From the NCBI GenBank assembly GCA_965208065.1, contig OZ242313.1, positions 1,178,001 to 1,242,000 of the forward strand: DNA of 64,000 nucleotides, read 5' to 3'. The position numbers were made by a program, and so were the translations under genes. The notes under the pieces are model-generated. The model was given only the letters and a program-made list of their open reading frames with translations. It was not told where the DNA came from and searched no databases. Shown here in pieces: positions 52,938 through 61,907 of this stretch. The stretch is from Bin103 sp002238925 (GTDB lineage: Bacteria; Spirochaetota; Spirochaetia; SZUA-6; Bin103). Positions within the stretch are counted from its first letter, which is position 1. Every line of letters begins with the position of its first letter.

Positions 52938-55796
52938 CTACGCGTTCCCTGCTTGGCCGGCTCGTTCAGTGGCGAGCGCGCGGCGTAGCGCCTGTACGTC
53001 CAGGTACTCGGCGTCCCAGTCAGGGTAGATGGCGTCGAAGATGAACGGCACGTCGCCTGCCTTGGCGAGGGGCGGCAGGTCGATGCCGCTGTTGTGGACC
53101 GGCAGGTGGGCGTCGTAGATCTGGCCGGCGGGGTCGACGCGCGGGGCACACAGCAGCACGGCGCCGAGAAGCTCGCCGGCGAGCGCGATCATCTCGGCCG
53201 GCAGCTCGGCGCCCGGCCACAGGTGCCCGATGTTCAGCGCGTAGCGCAGGTTGGGCTGCCGGATTTCGGCGATCAGGTCGAACAGGGCGGCGCTGTCCGG
53301 CAGCCGCTTCCAGTGATCGGTCTGCAGGTGCAGGGTCACACCGTGATCGGCGGCGCGGCGGCACAGCTCGCCGATCCGCAGCGCGAACTCGGCACGGGCG
53401 CGTTCGTCGGTCCAGTGATTCTCCGGCCTCCGGTGCACGGCGATGACGGCATCGCGCGCGCCGCACAGCCGCATCTTGGCCAGCACGTCGTCGATCGCGG
53501 CGACGCTGGCCGTGAAGTGGGGAGGATAGGCGTCGAGCAGGGTGAGGCCGGGAAACAGGTTGAGGTCGTGGCTGAAGTCCACCACCGCGCGCACCTGCTG
53601 CCGCGCCAGCCAGCCCTGCTCTTCCCGCAGCCGGCCCGGGTCGCGGTCGCGGAGGTAGCGCCACTCCATCTTCACCCCGTCGAAGTGCTCGAAGAAGGTG
53701 GGCCGGCGCAGGATCTCCTCCTGCACGGCGGCGGCCCCGCGCAGGGCCAGCAGGCGGTTGCGCGGGCGCGGCGGCGGCTGCGGCTCCGGCAACAGGGTCA
53801 CCCCGCTTTCCTCTACCGAGACCGCGAACAAGCGGATGTCCCCGCCGGCGACGGTGTGCGCGTCGCTGTGCCCGGCGCCCGCCGCCTCCGTCTCGCGGCC
53901 GGCCCCACCCCCGGCGGCGCCGCAAGCCTTGGGCCACTGGCCGACGGCGCCCTGCTCCGAGCGGTCCAACTCCAGTTCCCGCACCGCTCCGATCGTCCCG
54001 CAGCGGGAGGCGATGCGCCACGGCAGCGCGCGCTGCCCATTGTTGTAGAGCGCGAGCAGGTACTCGCCGGCGGTCCGCCGGCAGGTAACCAAGCCGAGGC
54101 CGTCGCCGACCGTGAACAGCTGCTCGGCGGCGAATGCCAGGCCCAGCGCCCGGCGCACGTGGCGCAGCAGCGCGAACGGGCACGCCAGCGGCTGCTCCTC
54201 CACATTGGCGATAGGCCCGGCGTGCTGTGCCTCCGCGGGCAGCCCGAACGGCGACAGCAGCACGGTGACGTGTCCCTTGCCGTGCGCCATCTTCACCACG
54301 CAGGCCAGCTCGCCGCACCTGGCCAGCACCTTCGCGCCGGCGGGCAGGGCGGTGCGGCACAGCGCGAACGCATGCTCCTCCGCCTCGACCGTGCCGTCGC
54401 TCCATTCGACCGTGGCGCCCGCCTCGACCCGCACTTCCGCTCCGTCCACGGCCAGCCCGGGCAGCAGCCCGTGCGCGTTGCCGGCGGTCACCACCAGGTG
54501 GCCGCCGCCGGCCACGAACGCGCGCAGCTTGTCGGTTAGCTCGCGGGTCATGGCGAGCGCGCCCGCCGCCGCCACGAGGCCGTACTGGCGCAGCACCCAC
54601 AGCGGCGCATCCGAGAGCAGGCAGTCGGTCATGTCCCCGAACGGCGTCGGGCTCAGAAAGCCGCGCTCGTCGTGGAAGTAGCTGGCGTCCTCGTACCCCG
54701 GCAGCAGCAGCGACAGCACCCCGTGGGTCAGGTAGTCGCCCGCCTCGTACGGCATGCCGCCCCACACCTGGTACACGTACGGGGTATAGAGGTGACGCGG
54801 CGGCACCCAGCCGGAGTAGAAATCCAGCAACAGCGCGGCGGGAGTGTGCATTACCCCCGGCTGGCCGTTGCGGGACACGAACTCCACCGCGCCGCGCTGG
54901 ATGTCGCCGATGGGAGTGAGCGCATAGGGCGGCTCTTCCGTGAGCCACCCGCTCTCGAAGCCTATCGCGACGCAGTTGTACAGGTAATGGGTATACAGAA
55001 GCCGCTTCAACAAGCTCAGGCTGCTCCCCTCCTCGGGGCCGGACCGGTACCGGCCGTCGCGTTTCTCGGCGCCGTAGTCCTTCCATCCCCAACGGTTGAA
55101 CACCGACGCATTGCCGAACCAGTGTACGCCGTACTGCTTGCCCGCGCCGCGGATGAACGCGTAGTAGAGCTGGCTGTTGGGCAGCGCCTGCGCGGTCTCG
55201 GCGCCGAGCAGAACGTGGTTGCCCTCTTTCAGGAAGTAGTGGCCGAGGGTCAGCGAGGTGAGCGCGGTCATGTGGTTGCCGAGTTCGTCGCAAAGCTTCT
55301 GAAAGTGGCGCTGGAAACTCAGGTACTGCGCGAATCGCGACTGCGCGCGCGGGCACTGCTGCTCGGCGGTCGCCCAGACGTAGCGGCCGTCCTGCTCGCC
55401 GTTGTCGATGCCGAGAAAGCGGTCGCCGAGCGTTCGCTGCAGGTGGCGCACCATGCCGGGCGGCGGCGTAATGTTGGACCACGCTCCTTCCAGCGGCGAG
55501 CCGGGCACGTAGCTCCACAGGTCGAACAGGTACAGGCCGCGGCGGCGAATCTCGTCGAGCACCTCCGCCAGGTGACTGCAATGCAGCAGATTGAGCAGCG
55601 GCCAGATGACGCGGCCGAGCTTGAATTGCTCCGTGTAGCGTTCCAGGTCCTCGCGCCAGTCGCTCTGTGCCAGGTCGCGCAGCGTGATGAACCCGGTGGT
55701 GTGCTCGAAGGTCTCCCAGGTCGGAACCCGCACGCTGCGGCGGGCGTCGTCGGGATGGATCCGCGGATCCAGGAGGTGCGGGAAGTGGGCGGCCAT
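52938..55796 (-). CDS. large fusion: glycoside-hydrolase-like region plus sugar-isomerase-like barrel
   Basis: A 952-residue cytosolic protein. Residues 1 to about 660 look like a TIM-barrel hydrolase with a beta-galactosidase-type flavodoxin-like domain (the stretch LRAFVAGGGHLVVTAGNAHG near 425 and WEDxx-type repeats are similar to that in the 679-residue protein upstream). From about 685 a xylose-isomerase-like barrel follows: FFEHFDGVKMEW, LTLLDAYPPHF, VTLHLQTDHWKRLP, LNIGHL and VHNSGIDLPP. Fusion of the two in one chain is unusual. Neither substrate is known. ATG at 55796. Confidence 0.55.
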   Translation of the reverse strand: MAAHFPHLLDPRIHPDDARRSVRVPTWETFEHTTGFITLRDLAQSDWREDLERYTEQFKLGRVIWPLLNLLHCSHLAEVLDEIRRRGLYLFDLWSYVPGSPLEGAWSNITPPPGMVRHLQRTLGDRFLGIDNGEQDGRYVWATAEQQCPRAQSRFAQYLSFQRHFQKLCDELGNHMTALTSLTLGHYFLKEGNHVLLGAETAQALPNSQLYYAFIRGAGKQYGVHWFGNASVFNRWGWKDYGAEKRDGRYRSGPEEGSSLSLLKRLLYTHYLYNCVAIGFESGWLTEEPPYALTPIGDIQRGAVEFVSRNGQPGVMHTPAALLLDFYSGWVPPRHLYTPYVYQVWGGMPYEAGDYLTHGVLSLLLPGYEDASYFHDERGFLSPTPFGDMTDCLLSDAPLWVLRQYGLVAAAGALAMTRELTDKLRAFVAGGGHLVVTAGNAHGLLPGLAVDGAEVRVEAGATVEWSDGTVEAEEHAFALCRTALPAGAKVLARCGELACVVKMAHGKGHVTVLLSPFGLPAEAQHAGPIANVEEQPLACPFALLRHVRRALGLAFAAEQLFTVGDGLGLVTCRRTAGEYLLALYNNGQRALPWRIASRCGTIGAVRELELDRSEQGAVGQWPKACGAAGGGAGRETEAAGAGHSDAHTVAGGDIRLFAVSVEESGVTLLPEPQPPPRPRNRLLALRGAAAVQEEILRRPTFFEHFDGVKMEWRYLRDRDPGRLREEQGWLARQQVRAVVDFSHDLNLFPGLTLLDAYPPHFTASVAAIDDVLAKMRLCGARDAVIAVHRRPENHWTDERARAEFALRIGELCRRAADHGVTLHLQTDHWKRLPDSAALFDLIAEIRQPNLRYALNIGHLWPGAELPAEMIALAGELLGAVLLCAPRVDPAGQIYDAHLPVHNSGIDLPPLAKAGDVPFIFDAIYPDWDAEYLDVQALRRALATERAGQAGNA

Positions 55797-55858
55797 GGCG
55801 CAACCTAGCCGCCCAGGGTAGCGCGGTCAAGCGGACGTGGAGCGCGGGCGCCCGGCGC

Positions 55859-56755
55859 TCAGTCCTTCAGCGAGCCGATCAGCAGCCCCTTGGTAAAGTA
55901 TTTCTGCAGGAACGGGTACACGCACAGGATCGGGGTGATGGTGACGATCAGCGCGGCCGCCTTCACGGTGCGGGAGCTGAAGTTGTTGAACACTTGCAGA
56001 GCGGGGGTGTTCTCCAGGTCGGCGAGGTCGACCAGCACCAGGATGCGGCGCAGAAACAGTTGCACCGGCTGTTTGTCCTGATCGCGGAGAAAGATGAGCG
56101 CCCAGAAATAGTCGTTCCAGAAGCTGACCAGGGAAAACAGCACAAACGTGGCCAGCAGCGGTTTCGATAGCGGCAGTATCACCCGGAACAGCACCAGGAA
56201 GTGGCCGGCGCCGTCGATGTGGGCGGATTCCCGCAGCGCGGTCGGCACGGTGCCGAAGAAGGTGCGAAAAATGATCACGTTCCAGGCGAGGATGGCGTTG
56301 GGCAGAACCAGAGCCCAGATGGTGTCGACCAGGCCCATGGAGAGAACCAACAGGTAGTAGGGCACCAGGCCGCCGGAGAAGAACATCGTGATGACAAGCA
56401 GGATCATGATCAGCTTGCGACCGCGAAGTTCCCGGAAAGTAAGCGGGTAAGCCATCATCGAAGTGGCGAAAATCATGATGAACGTACCTACGGCAGCGTA
56501 CTTTATCGTATTGATGTAATAGCGCAGGATGGCGTCGTTCGACAGCAGCGCGCGGTAGGCATCGGTGCTGAAACCGACCGGCACCACGGTCACTCCCTGC
56601 CAGCCAAGTTGGTCGGCATCGCTGATCGAAAGCGCCACCTGATTGGCAATGGGATACAGGAACGACGCGCTGAGCAGGATGAGAAACAGGTAAACAACCG
56701 AGTCGAAGATCGAGAAACGGGCTCGAACCATCATCCGGCTCTCGGAATACGGCAT
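55859..56755 (-). CDS. sugar ABC transporter permease, LplC/YtcP family (unpaired copy)
   Basis: A 298-residue permease closely similar to the plus-strand copy at 57992-58867: both share SDADQLG, MMAYPLTFR, FFSGGLVP and QDKQP blocks and end QKYFTKG. It stands alone on the minus strand with no LplB partner or binding protein. ATG at 56755 is used; ATG at 56734 or 56731 (with GAGAG before it) is possible. It arose by duplication and could serve with the LplB-type permease across the gap. Confidence 0.85.
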   Translation of the reverse strand: MPYSESRMMVRARFSIFDSVVYLFLILLSASFLYPIANQVALSISDADQLGWQGVTVVPVGFSTDAYRALLSNDAILRYYINTIKYAAVGTFIMIFATSMMAYPLTFRELRGRKLIMILLVITMFFSGGLVPYYLLVLSMGLVDTIWALVLPNAILAWNVIIFRTFFGTVPTALRESAHIDGAGHFLVLFRVILPLSKPLLATFVLFSLVSFWNDYFWALIFLRDQDKQPVQLFLRRILVLVDLADLENTPALQVFNNFSSRTVKAAALIVTITPILCVYPFLQKYFTKGLLIGSLKD

Positions 56756-56926
56756 TGCGGGCGGCTTGTCAATACGGTGCAGCGCCGCGCGGCGCCGGCG
56801 AACAGCGCCGGCGCCGCTCGCTAAGCAATTCGCCGCGGTGCTGCGAAATGCGACGCATCGGAGCCGAGGAAGCAGCACGCGGCGGCGTCGCAGCCGCGCA
56901 GCTCCCGCAGCCCCGCAGACGCGAGA

Positions 56927-56953
56927 TTGACAGCGCCGCAGCTATCATATAAA
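56927..56953 (+). promoter_or_regulatory. promoter of the third importer
   Basis: TTGACA (56927-56932) with TATAAA (56948-56953; 15 bases apart) or TAAAGT (17 bases apart) before the LplB-type gene at 56998. The divergent gap 56756-56997 holds nothing else clear. Confidence 0.55.
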
Positions 56954-56997
56954 GTGGCATCCTTCCCGAGCCGGGTAATTCAGGTCGGAAAAGAACG

Positions 56998-57975
56998 ATG
57001 TCGACTTCCAACGTAGAGCGTGGCATTACCAGCATCGAGTCGCTCGGGACGAGCGTTCACGAGAAAGGCTCGTGGTGGCGGTACGTACGCAGGAATCCGG
57101 CCCTCTACGTGATGCTCCTGCCCGGACTGCTGAATCTGTTGCTGTTCAAGTATCTGCCCATGTGGGGCATCGTCATCGGCTTCCAGCAGTTCCACCCCGC
57201 ACTCGGCGTACTCGGCAGCAAGTGGGTCGGCTTCAAGCACTACATCGATTTCTTCAACGATCCCTACTTCTTTCGCCTGGTGCGCAACACGCTGCTGCTC
57301 GGCGTATACACGCTCGCATTCTCATTCCCGGCGCCGATCGTGCTGGCGCTGCTGCTCAACGAGGTGCGCAGCATCGGTTTCAAGCGGGTCACGCAAACCA
57401 TCTCCTACATGCCCTACTTCATTTCGACGGTGGTGGTGATCGGGTTGCTGCGCGAGTTCACCAGTCCCAACGACGGCATCGTGAACGCCGCCATCGCCGC
57501 GCTCGGCGGTGAGCGCATCCCCTTTTTCCTGCGCCCGCTCTGGTTCCCGCCCCTGTACGTCATCTCCGGGATCTGGGCCCAGATCGGATTCTCCTCCATC
57601 ATCTACCTGGCCGCCATGGCGAACATCAACCCGGAGCTGTACGAATCGGCGGTGATCGACGGCGCCCGGCGCTTCCGCCAGGTGTGGCACATCACCATTC
57701 CTTCCATCCTACCGGTCATCGTGATTCTCTTCATTCTCGCCGTCGGCGGCATTCTGGCCACCGACTTTCAGAAGATTCTGTTGATGTACAGCCCGTTTAC
57801 CTACGAGACCGCGGACGTCATATCCACCTACATTTACCGGGTCGGGATCGAGAGTGAGGGCTCCAACTTCAGTTACGCCACCGCGGTCGGCGTGTTTACC
57901 GCACTGATCTCGCTGATTTTTCTGATCATTACCAACCGCGTGGCGAAATCGATGAGCGAGACTTCGCTGTGGTGA
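56998..57975 (+). CDS. sugar ABC transporter permease, LplB family
   Basis: A 325-residue permease: RRNPALYVMLLPGLLNLLLFKYLPMWG is the family N-terminus (helix near 38-60), and the contact loop is LYESAVIDGARRFRQVWHITIPSILP near 222. It precedes the LplC-type gene by 16 bases and the binding protein by one more. ATP-binding subunits must come from elsewhere. Confidence 0.92.
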   Translation: MSTSNVERGITSIESLGTSVHEKGSWWRYVRRNPALYVMLLPGLLNLLLFKYLPMWGIVIGFQQFHPALGVLGSKWVGFKHYIDFFNDPYFFRLVRNTLLLGVYTLAFSFPAPIVLALLLNEVRSIGFKRVTQTISYMPYFISTVVVIGLLREFTSPNDGIVNAAIAALGGERIPFFLRPLWFPPLYVISGIWAQIGFSSIIYLAAMANINPELYESAVIDGARRFRQVWHITIPSILPVIVILFILAVGGILATDFQKILLMYSPFTYETADVISTYIYRVGIESEGSNFSYATAVGVFTALISLIFLIITNRVAKSMSETSLW

Positions 57976-57991
57976 GGCAAGGCGCCCAACC

Positions 57992-58867
57992 ATGTGGGTA
58001 GAGCGGAGAGCCAGCGCCTTCGATCTGTTCAACTACGTCATCATGGCAGTGATGAGCGCCTGCTTTCTGTACCCGGTGGTGATGACCCTGGCGCTGTCGT
58101 TCAGCGATGCCGACCAGCTCGGCAATGCCACCGTCGGAATCTGGCCGGTCGGATACTCGCTGAATGCGTATCGCCTGCTGCTCTCCGACGACCGCATTCT
58201 GCGCTTCTATCTGAACACCATAAACTACGCCGGCACCGGCACCGTGATCATGTTGATCAGCACTTCGATGATGGCTTACCCGCTTACCTTCCGCGACTTC
58301 CGGGGCGGCAAGACGGTCTCGATTCTGCTCGTCATTTCGCTCTTCTTTTCTGGTGGCCTGGTACCGACCTATCTGGTGGTGCTCCGGCTCGGGTTGGTCG
58401 ATACCATGTGGTCGCTGGTGCTGCCGCCCGCCATTTCGGCCTTCAACGTGATGATTTTTCGCACCTTCTTTGCCAACATACCGGCGTCGCTGCGCGAGTC
58501 GGCGAGCATCGACGGAGCCGGCCACTTCACCGTGTTGGGGCGCATTATCATACCGCTTTCGAAGCCGCTGTTGGCGACCTTCGCACTCTACACCGCGGTG
58601 ATGTTCTGGAATGATTTCTTCTGGTCTCTGATTTTTCTGCGCGACCAGGACAAGCAGCCTATTCAGCTCTTCCTGAGGCGCATCCTGGTGCTGCTCGACT
58701 TCCGCGACGTCGAGAACAGCACCATTCTCGAGGTTATTCAGAACATCAGTTCGCGCACCGTGAAGGGCGCGGCCGTGATCATTACCATCGCTCCGATTCT
58801 GTGTGTGTATCCGTTCCTGCAGAAGTATTTCACCAAGGGTATGATGATTGGGGCGATCAAGGCATGA
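57992..58867 (+). CDS. sugar ABC transporter permease, LplC/YtcP family
   Basis: A 291-residue permease. The blocks ISLFFSGGLVPTYLVVLRL and LRESASIDGAGHFTVLGRIIIP (contact loop), and the YtcP-type end QKYFTKGMMIGAIKA, are seen. It pairs with the preceding permease. A close copy lies on the opposite strand at 55859-56755. Confidence 0.92.
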   Translation: MWVERRASAFDLFNYVIMAVMSACFLYPVVMTLALSFSDADQLGNATVGIWPVGYSLNAYRLLLSDDRILRFYLNTINYAGTGTVIMLISTSMMAYPLTFRDFRGGKTVSILLVISLFFSGGLVPTYLVVLRLGLVDTMWSLVLPPAISAFNVMIFRTFFANIPASLRESASIDGAGHFTVLGRIIIPLSKPLLATFALYTAVMFWNDFFWSLIFLRDQDKQPIQLFLRRILVLLDFRDVENSTILEVIQNISSRTVKGAAVIITIAPILCVYPFLQKYFTKGMMIGAIKA

Positions 58868-58902
58868 CCGCCTTGACCGCCTCTCGGGTCAGCATATTTC
58901 CG

Positions 58903-58917
58903 GACGCCGTTGGCGTC
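58903..58917 (+). other. hairpin just before the binding-protein gene
   Basis: GACGCC (58903-58908), loop GTT, GGCGTC (58912-58917), followed by TTAT, 27 bases before the binding-protein ATG. It matches in form and place the hairpin at 33505-33519. Confidence 0.5.
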
Positions 58918-58944
58918 TTATCGAACTTCACTAAGGAGGACACT

Positions 58945-60573
58945 ATGTCCAGACTTACTATTGGGCTGATGGCCGTACTGCTGCTGTCGGCCGGACCGCT
59001 GTTTGCCACCGGCGAGGGCGAGGCCGGCGCAGCCGACATGACGCCGGGAGCGGTGCTGCCGTGGACCGGGGCGGAGGTCGTATACAACGGCTTCGGCGCG
59101 GATCTCGGGATCGAGGAAGATCCGGAGGCACCCGTGGTGCAGGCGTACCGCGAGACCACCGGCAACGTGCGAATCGATTGGGACACCGTGCCGTGGAACG
59201 ACTATGACACCAAGCTCAACCTGTACCTGCAATCGGGCGACATGCCCGACATCGTATGGGCGCGCGAGTCGGTGCCCAAGGCCGCCACTTACGGGCCGGT
59301 GGGGATCTTCCTGGACTGGGACCAGTACAAGGAGTACATGCCCAACATGCAGAAGTGGGCTGCCCAGTTTCCGCACGTGAACAACGTGTTGACCGACGCG
59401 GGTGAGCGCTTCGCCATCAACGACATCACCACTGCCGAGTACATCGGTGAGGGCTACTTCTACAACGCCAGCATCCTGGCGCAGGCCGGCATCGACGGTC
59501 CGCCGGAGACGATGGCGGAGTGGCTTGCGCAGATGAAGCAGATCAAGGCGGAGCTGCCGGACGTAGACGCGTTCCTCACCCAATGGGGGCTCAGCTACTT
59601 CCTGCACGCCTTTGCCCGTCCGATGGACGTGAAGATCCGCGGCGTCGAGTACGATCAGAATACGGGGCAGTGGGTTTTTGGGCCATTTCAGCCGAATTAC
59701 CGGCAACTGCTCGAATTCGTGCACGAGGCGTATGAGGCCGGTGCGTTCAACCTGGACACGATCGGCGAATCGATTACCTCCGACCGCGTGGCTGAGCTGC
59801 AGGAAGAGGGCAACTACGCCTTCACCTACATCTACTATGGCCAGACCACCGGCATCTGGGACTACGAAGCCGGCAAGCGGCCTCCCGAGGGCTTCCAGGG
59901 GATGAAGCCGCCGAGCTTCGAGGGCAACACCCACTACTGGATCACCGTGGCGCACGACACCATCCCCTACTGGGGCTACATGGCCAGCGCCAAGGCGAAG
60001 AACCCGGAACTGCTGGCGGCGTACGTGGACAACATCATGTCCGAGAAGTCCTCCGAGCTGTTCGAATGGGGCGTGGAGGGGCTGACCTTCCGGCGCACCG
60101 ACGACGGCGGCTACGAGTACCTGCCCGAGTTCGTGAACAACTCGGCCGGATTGCGCGAGTTGGGCGTCGGCAATTTCCACGACCCGCGCTACATCCACTA
60201 CAACGACTACGACGTGATCTGGTTTGGCAAGTATTTCACCAAGAAGGATGACGTGGGGCGCGCGGCGGCGGCGGCGGACATCAAGCGGCTGCAGGCCGGC
60301 GAGATGATCCCGCTGGTAAACTGGCCGCGGCCGCAGATGAGCGCCGAACAGAACGACGAGATCAGCAAGATCATGACCCCGGTCAACACGTTCGTCGAGG
60401 AGGAGCGCATCAAGTTCATCACCGGCGACCGCGATCTGTCCGAGTGGGACGAATTCGTTGCCGAGATCAAGAAGCTCGGCGACGTCGACAAGGTGCTGAA
60501 CTACTACAACAGCGGTAAACAGTTCCCGATGGGCGACCGGCGCTATCCCGCGCTGCCCGCCGACCTGCAGTGA
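58945..60573 (+). CDS. extracellular binding protein, LplA-like (family 1)
   Basis: A 542-residue exported binding protein of the third importer. Signal peptide MSRLTIGLMAVLLLSAGPLFA, then the acidic/Ala start TGEGEAGAADM, typical of spirochaete-type binding proteins. The strand-helix blocks VRIDWDTVPWNDYDTKLNLYL and GDMPDIVWARES fit family 1. ATG at 58945 follows AAGGAGG. The oligosaccharide bound is unknown. Confidence 0.88.
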   Translation: MSRLTIGLMAVLLLSAGPLFATGEGEAGAADMTPGAVLPWTGAEVVYNGFGADLGIEEDPEAPVVQAYRETTGNVRIDWDTVPWNDYDTKLNLYLQSGDMPDIVWARESVPKAATYGPVGIFLDWDQYKEYMPNMQKWAAQFPHVNNVLTDAGERFAINDITTAEYIGEGYFYNASILAQAGIDGPPETMAEWLAQMKQIKAELPDVDAFLTQWGLSYFLHAFARPMDVKIRGVEYDQNTGQWVFGPFQPNYRQLLEFVHEAYEAGAFNLDTIGESITSDRVAELQEEGNYAFTYIYYGQTTGIWDYEAGKRPPEGFQGMKPPSFEGNTHYWITVAHDTIPYWGYMASAKAKNPELLAAYVDNIMSEKSSELFEWGVEGLTFRRTDDGGYEYLPEFVNNSAGLRELGVGNFHDPRYIHYNDYDVIWFGKYFTKKDDVGRAAAAADIKRLQAGEMIPLVNWPRPQMSAEQNDEISKIMTPVNTFVEEERIKFITGDRDLSEWDEFVAEIKKLGDVDKVLNYYNSGKQFPMGDRRYPALPADLQ

Positions 60574-60630
60574 CGGCACGGTAGCCGCGACCGTTCCAGG
60601 GGCCTGCCACGGCATGCATAATGGCGCATC

Positions 60631-61755
60631 GTGGCAGGCCCGTTAAAAGTGTCCCGCCGGGAAGTGAGCACTTTGCAGCCCCCGGCGAGGCTGCGGCGGG
60701 CGTTCGACGAGTTCGGTGCCGTAACGCTGCAGAACCGCAAGTACCTCGGCTCCAAGGTACGGCTGCTCGACGTCATCGAGCGCGAGATCGTGGCGGCGGC
60801 CGGTGCGGTCGAGTCGTTCTTCGATGGCTTCGCCGGCACCGGGGTGGTGGCGGACCGCATGCGCTCGCACACCGACTGCCTCACCCTGGTCGACACCCTG
60901 GCCAGCAACTACTCCATCAACCGCGCCTTCTTCACCTCCCGCGAAGCCAACGTGCGAATTGCCTACGTGGCCGACGCGCTGCGCGAACTGAATGAGTTGG
61001 AACCGGCGCACGGCTATGCCCGGGAACACTACGGCGGGCGTTATTTCACGCACGACAACGCCGGACGCATCGACGCGATTCGCGATCGGATCGCGCTCCG
61101 GATGAAGGACGGCGACTGCACCGAGCAGGAGCAGCACGTGCTGATCGCCAGTCTGCTGCTCGCCGCGGACAAGGTGGCCAACACCGTCGGCCAGTACGAC
61201 GCCTACCTCAAGAACCTGGGATCGACGACCTACGATGAGAATGGGCGGCACCTGGTGGACTCGAACGTGTACGGGCCGCTGCGCCTGCGCATGCCGGTGC
61301 TGCAATTCACCGCTGGCGCGACCGTGATCCGGGCCGACGTGAACGAGGTGGCCGGCGACCACGAGGCCGACGTGGCCTACCTGGACCCGCCCTACAATGA
61401 CCGCCAGTACGTCGACTGCTACCATGTGCTCGAGAACATCGCGCTGTGGCACAAGCCGGAGCTGCGCGGCAAGACGCGCAAGTTCGAGCGCGACGCGCTG
61501 AAGAGCAGGTACTCGCGCCGCGGCACCGCGCTCGAGGCATTCGCGCAGTTGGTCGGCCGCATCCGGGCCCGGCACATCGTGGTGAGCTACAGCAACGAAG
61601 GCCTGCTGTCCGTCGACGACCTGCGCGAGACCCTGGCCACGCGCGGCCCCACCACCATCGAGAGCACCGACTACGCGGTATTCGGCAACGGCGCCGGCAA
61701 GTCCGTCCGCCGCCGCATCGTGGAGTACCTGGCCCTCTGCCGCGTCGACTCGTAA
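60631..61755 (+). CDS. D12-class adenine-N6 DNA methyltransferase
   Basis: A 374-residue protein with the order of an alpha-class (D12) adenine methylase: the RKYLGSK motif near 37-43, the SAM-binding FFDGFAGTG near 63-71, and the catalytic LDPPYNDRQY near 250. It is longer than Dam. The likely start is a GTG at 60631; GTGs at 60649 and 60664 are possible. No matching restriction gene is next to it; the genes downstream are NTPases, so it may belong to a defence island or be an orphan methylase. Confidence 0.88.
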   Translation: MAGPLKVSRREVSTLQPPARLRRAFDEFGAVTLQNRKYLGSKVRLLDVIEREIVAAAGAVESFFDGFAGTGVVADRMRSHTDCLTLVDTLASNYSINRAFFTSREANVRIAYVADALRELNELEPAHGYAREHYGGRYFTHDNAGRIDAIRDRIALRMKDGDCTEQEQHVLIASLLLAADKVANTVGQYDAYLKNLGSTTYDENGRHLVDSNVYGPLRLRMPVLQFTAGATVIRADVNEVAGDHEADVAYLDPPYNDRQYVDCYHVLENIALWHKPELRGKTRKFERDALKSRYSRRGTALEAFAQLVGRIRARHIVVSYSNEGLLSVDDLRETLATRGPTTIESTDYAVFGNGAGKSVRRRIVEYLALCRVDS

Positions 61756-61757
61756 AC

Positions 61758-61907
61758 TTGGAGGCCGCTCAGCACGCCAGCCTCAGGTGCGCCGAGGCCG
61801 CAGCGCCGCTTTGGATCGACTGGATCGACTTCGCGGACCTTGACCCCGGAACGGTGCGGCGCTACGGTGCGTCTCTGCAACGAGAGGCCGACAAGCTGCA
61901 TGATTGA
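61758..61907 (+). CDS. possible small protein between methylase and AAA gene
   Basis: A TTG-initiated frame of 49 residues (MEAAQHASLRCAEAAAPLW, then IDWIDFADLDPGTVRRYGAS) overlapping the AAA ATPase start by eight bases. Its composition looks protein-like, yet there is no family match I can make, and the start is weak. A remnant of a longer gene is possible. Confidence 0.3.
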   Translation: MEAAQHASLRCAEAAAPLWIDWIDFADLDPGTVRRYGASLQREADKLHD

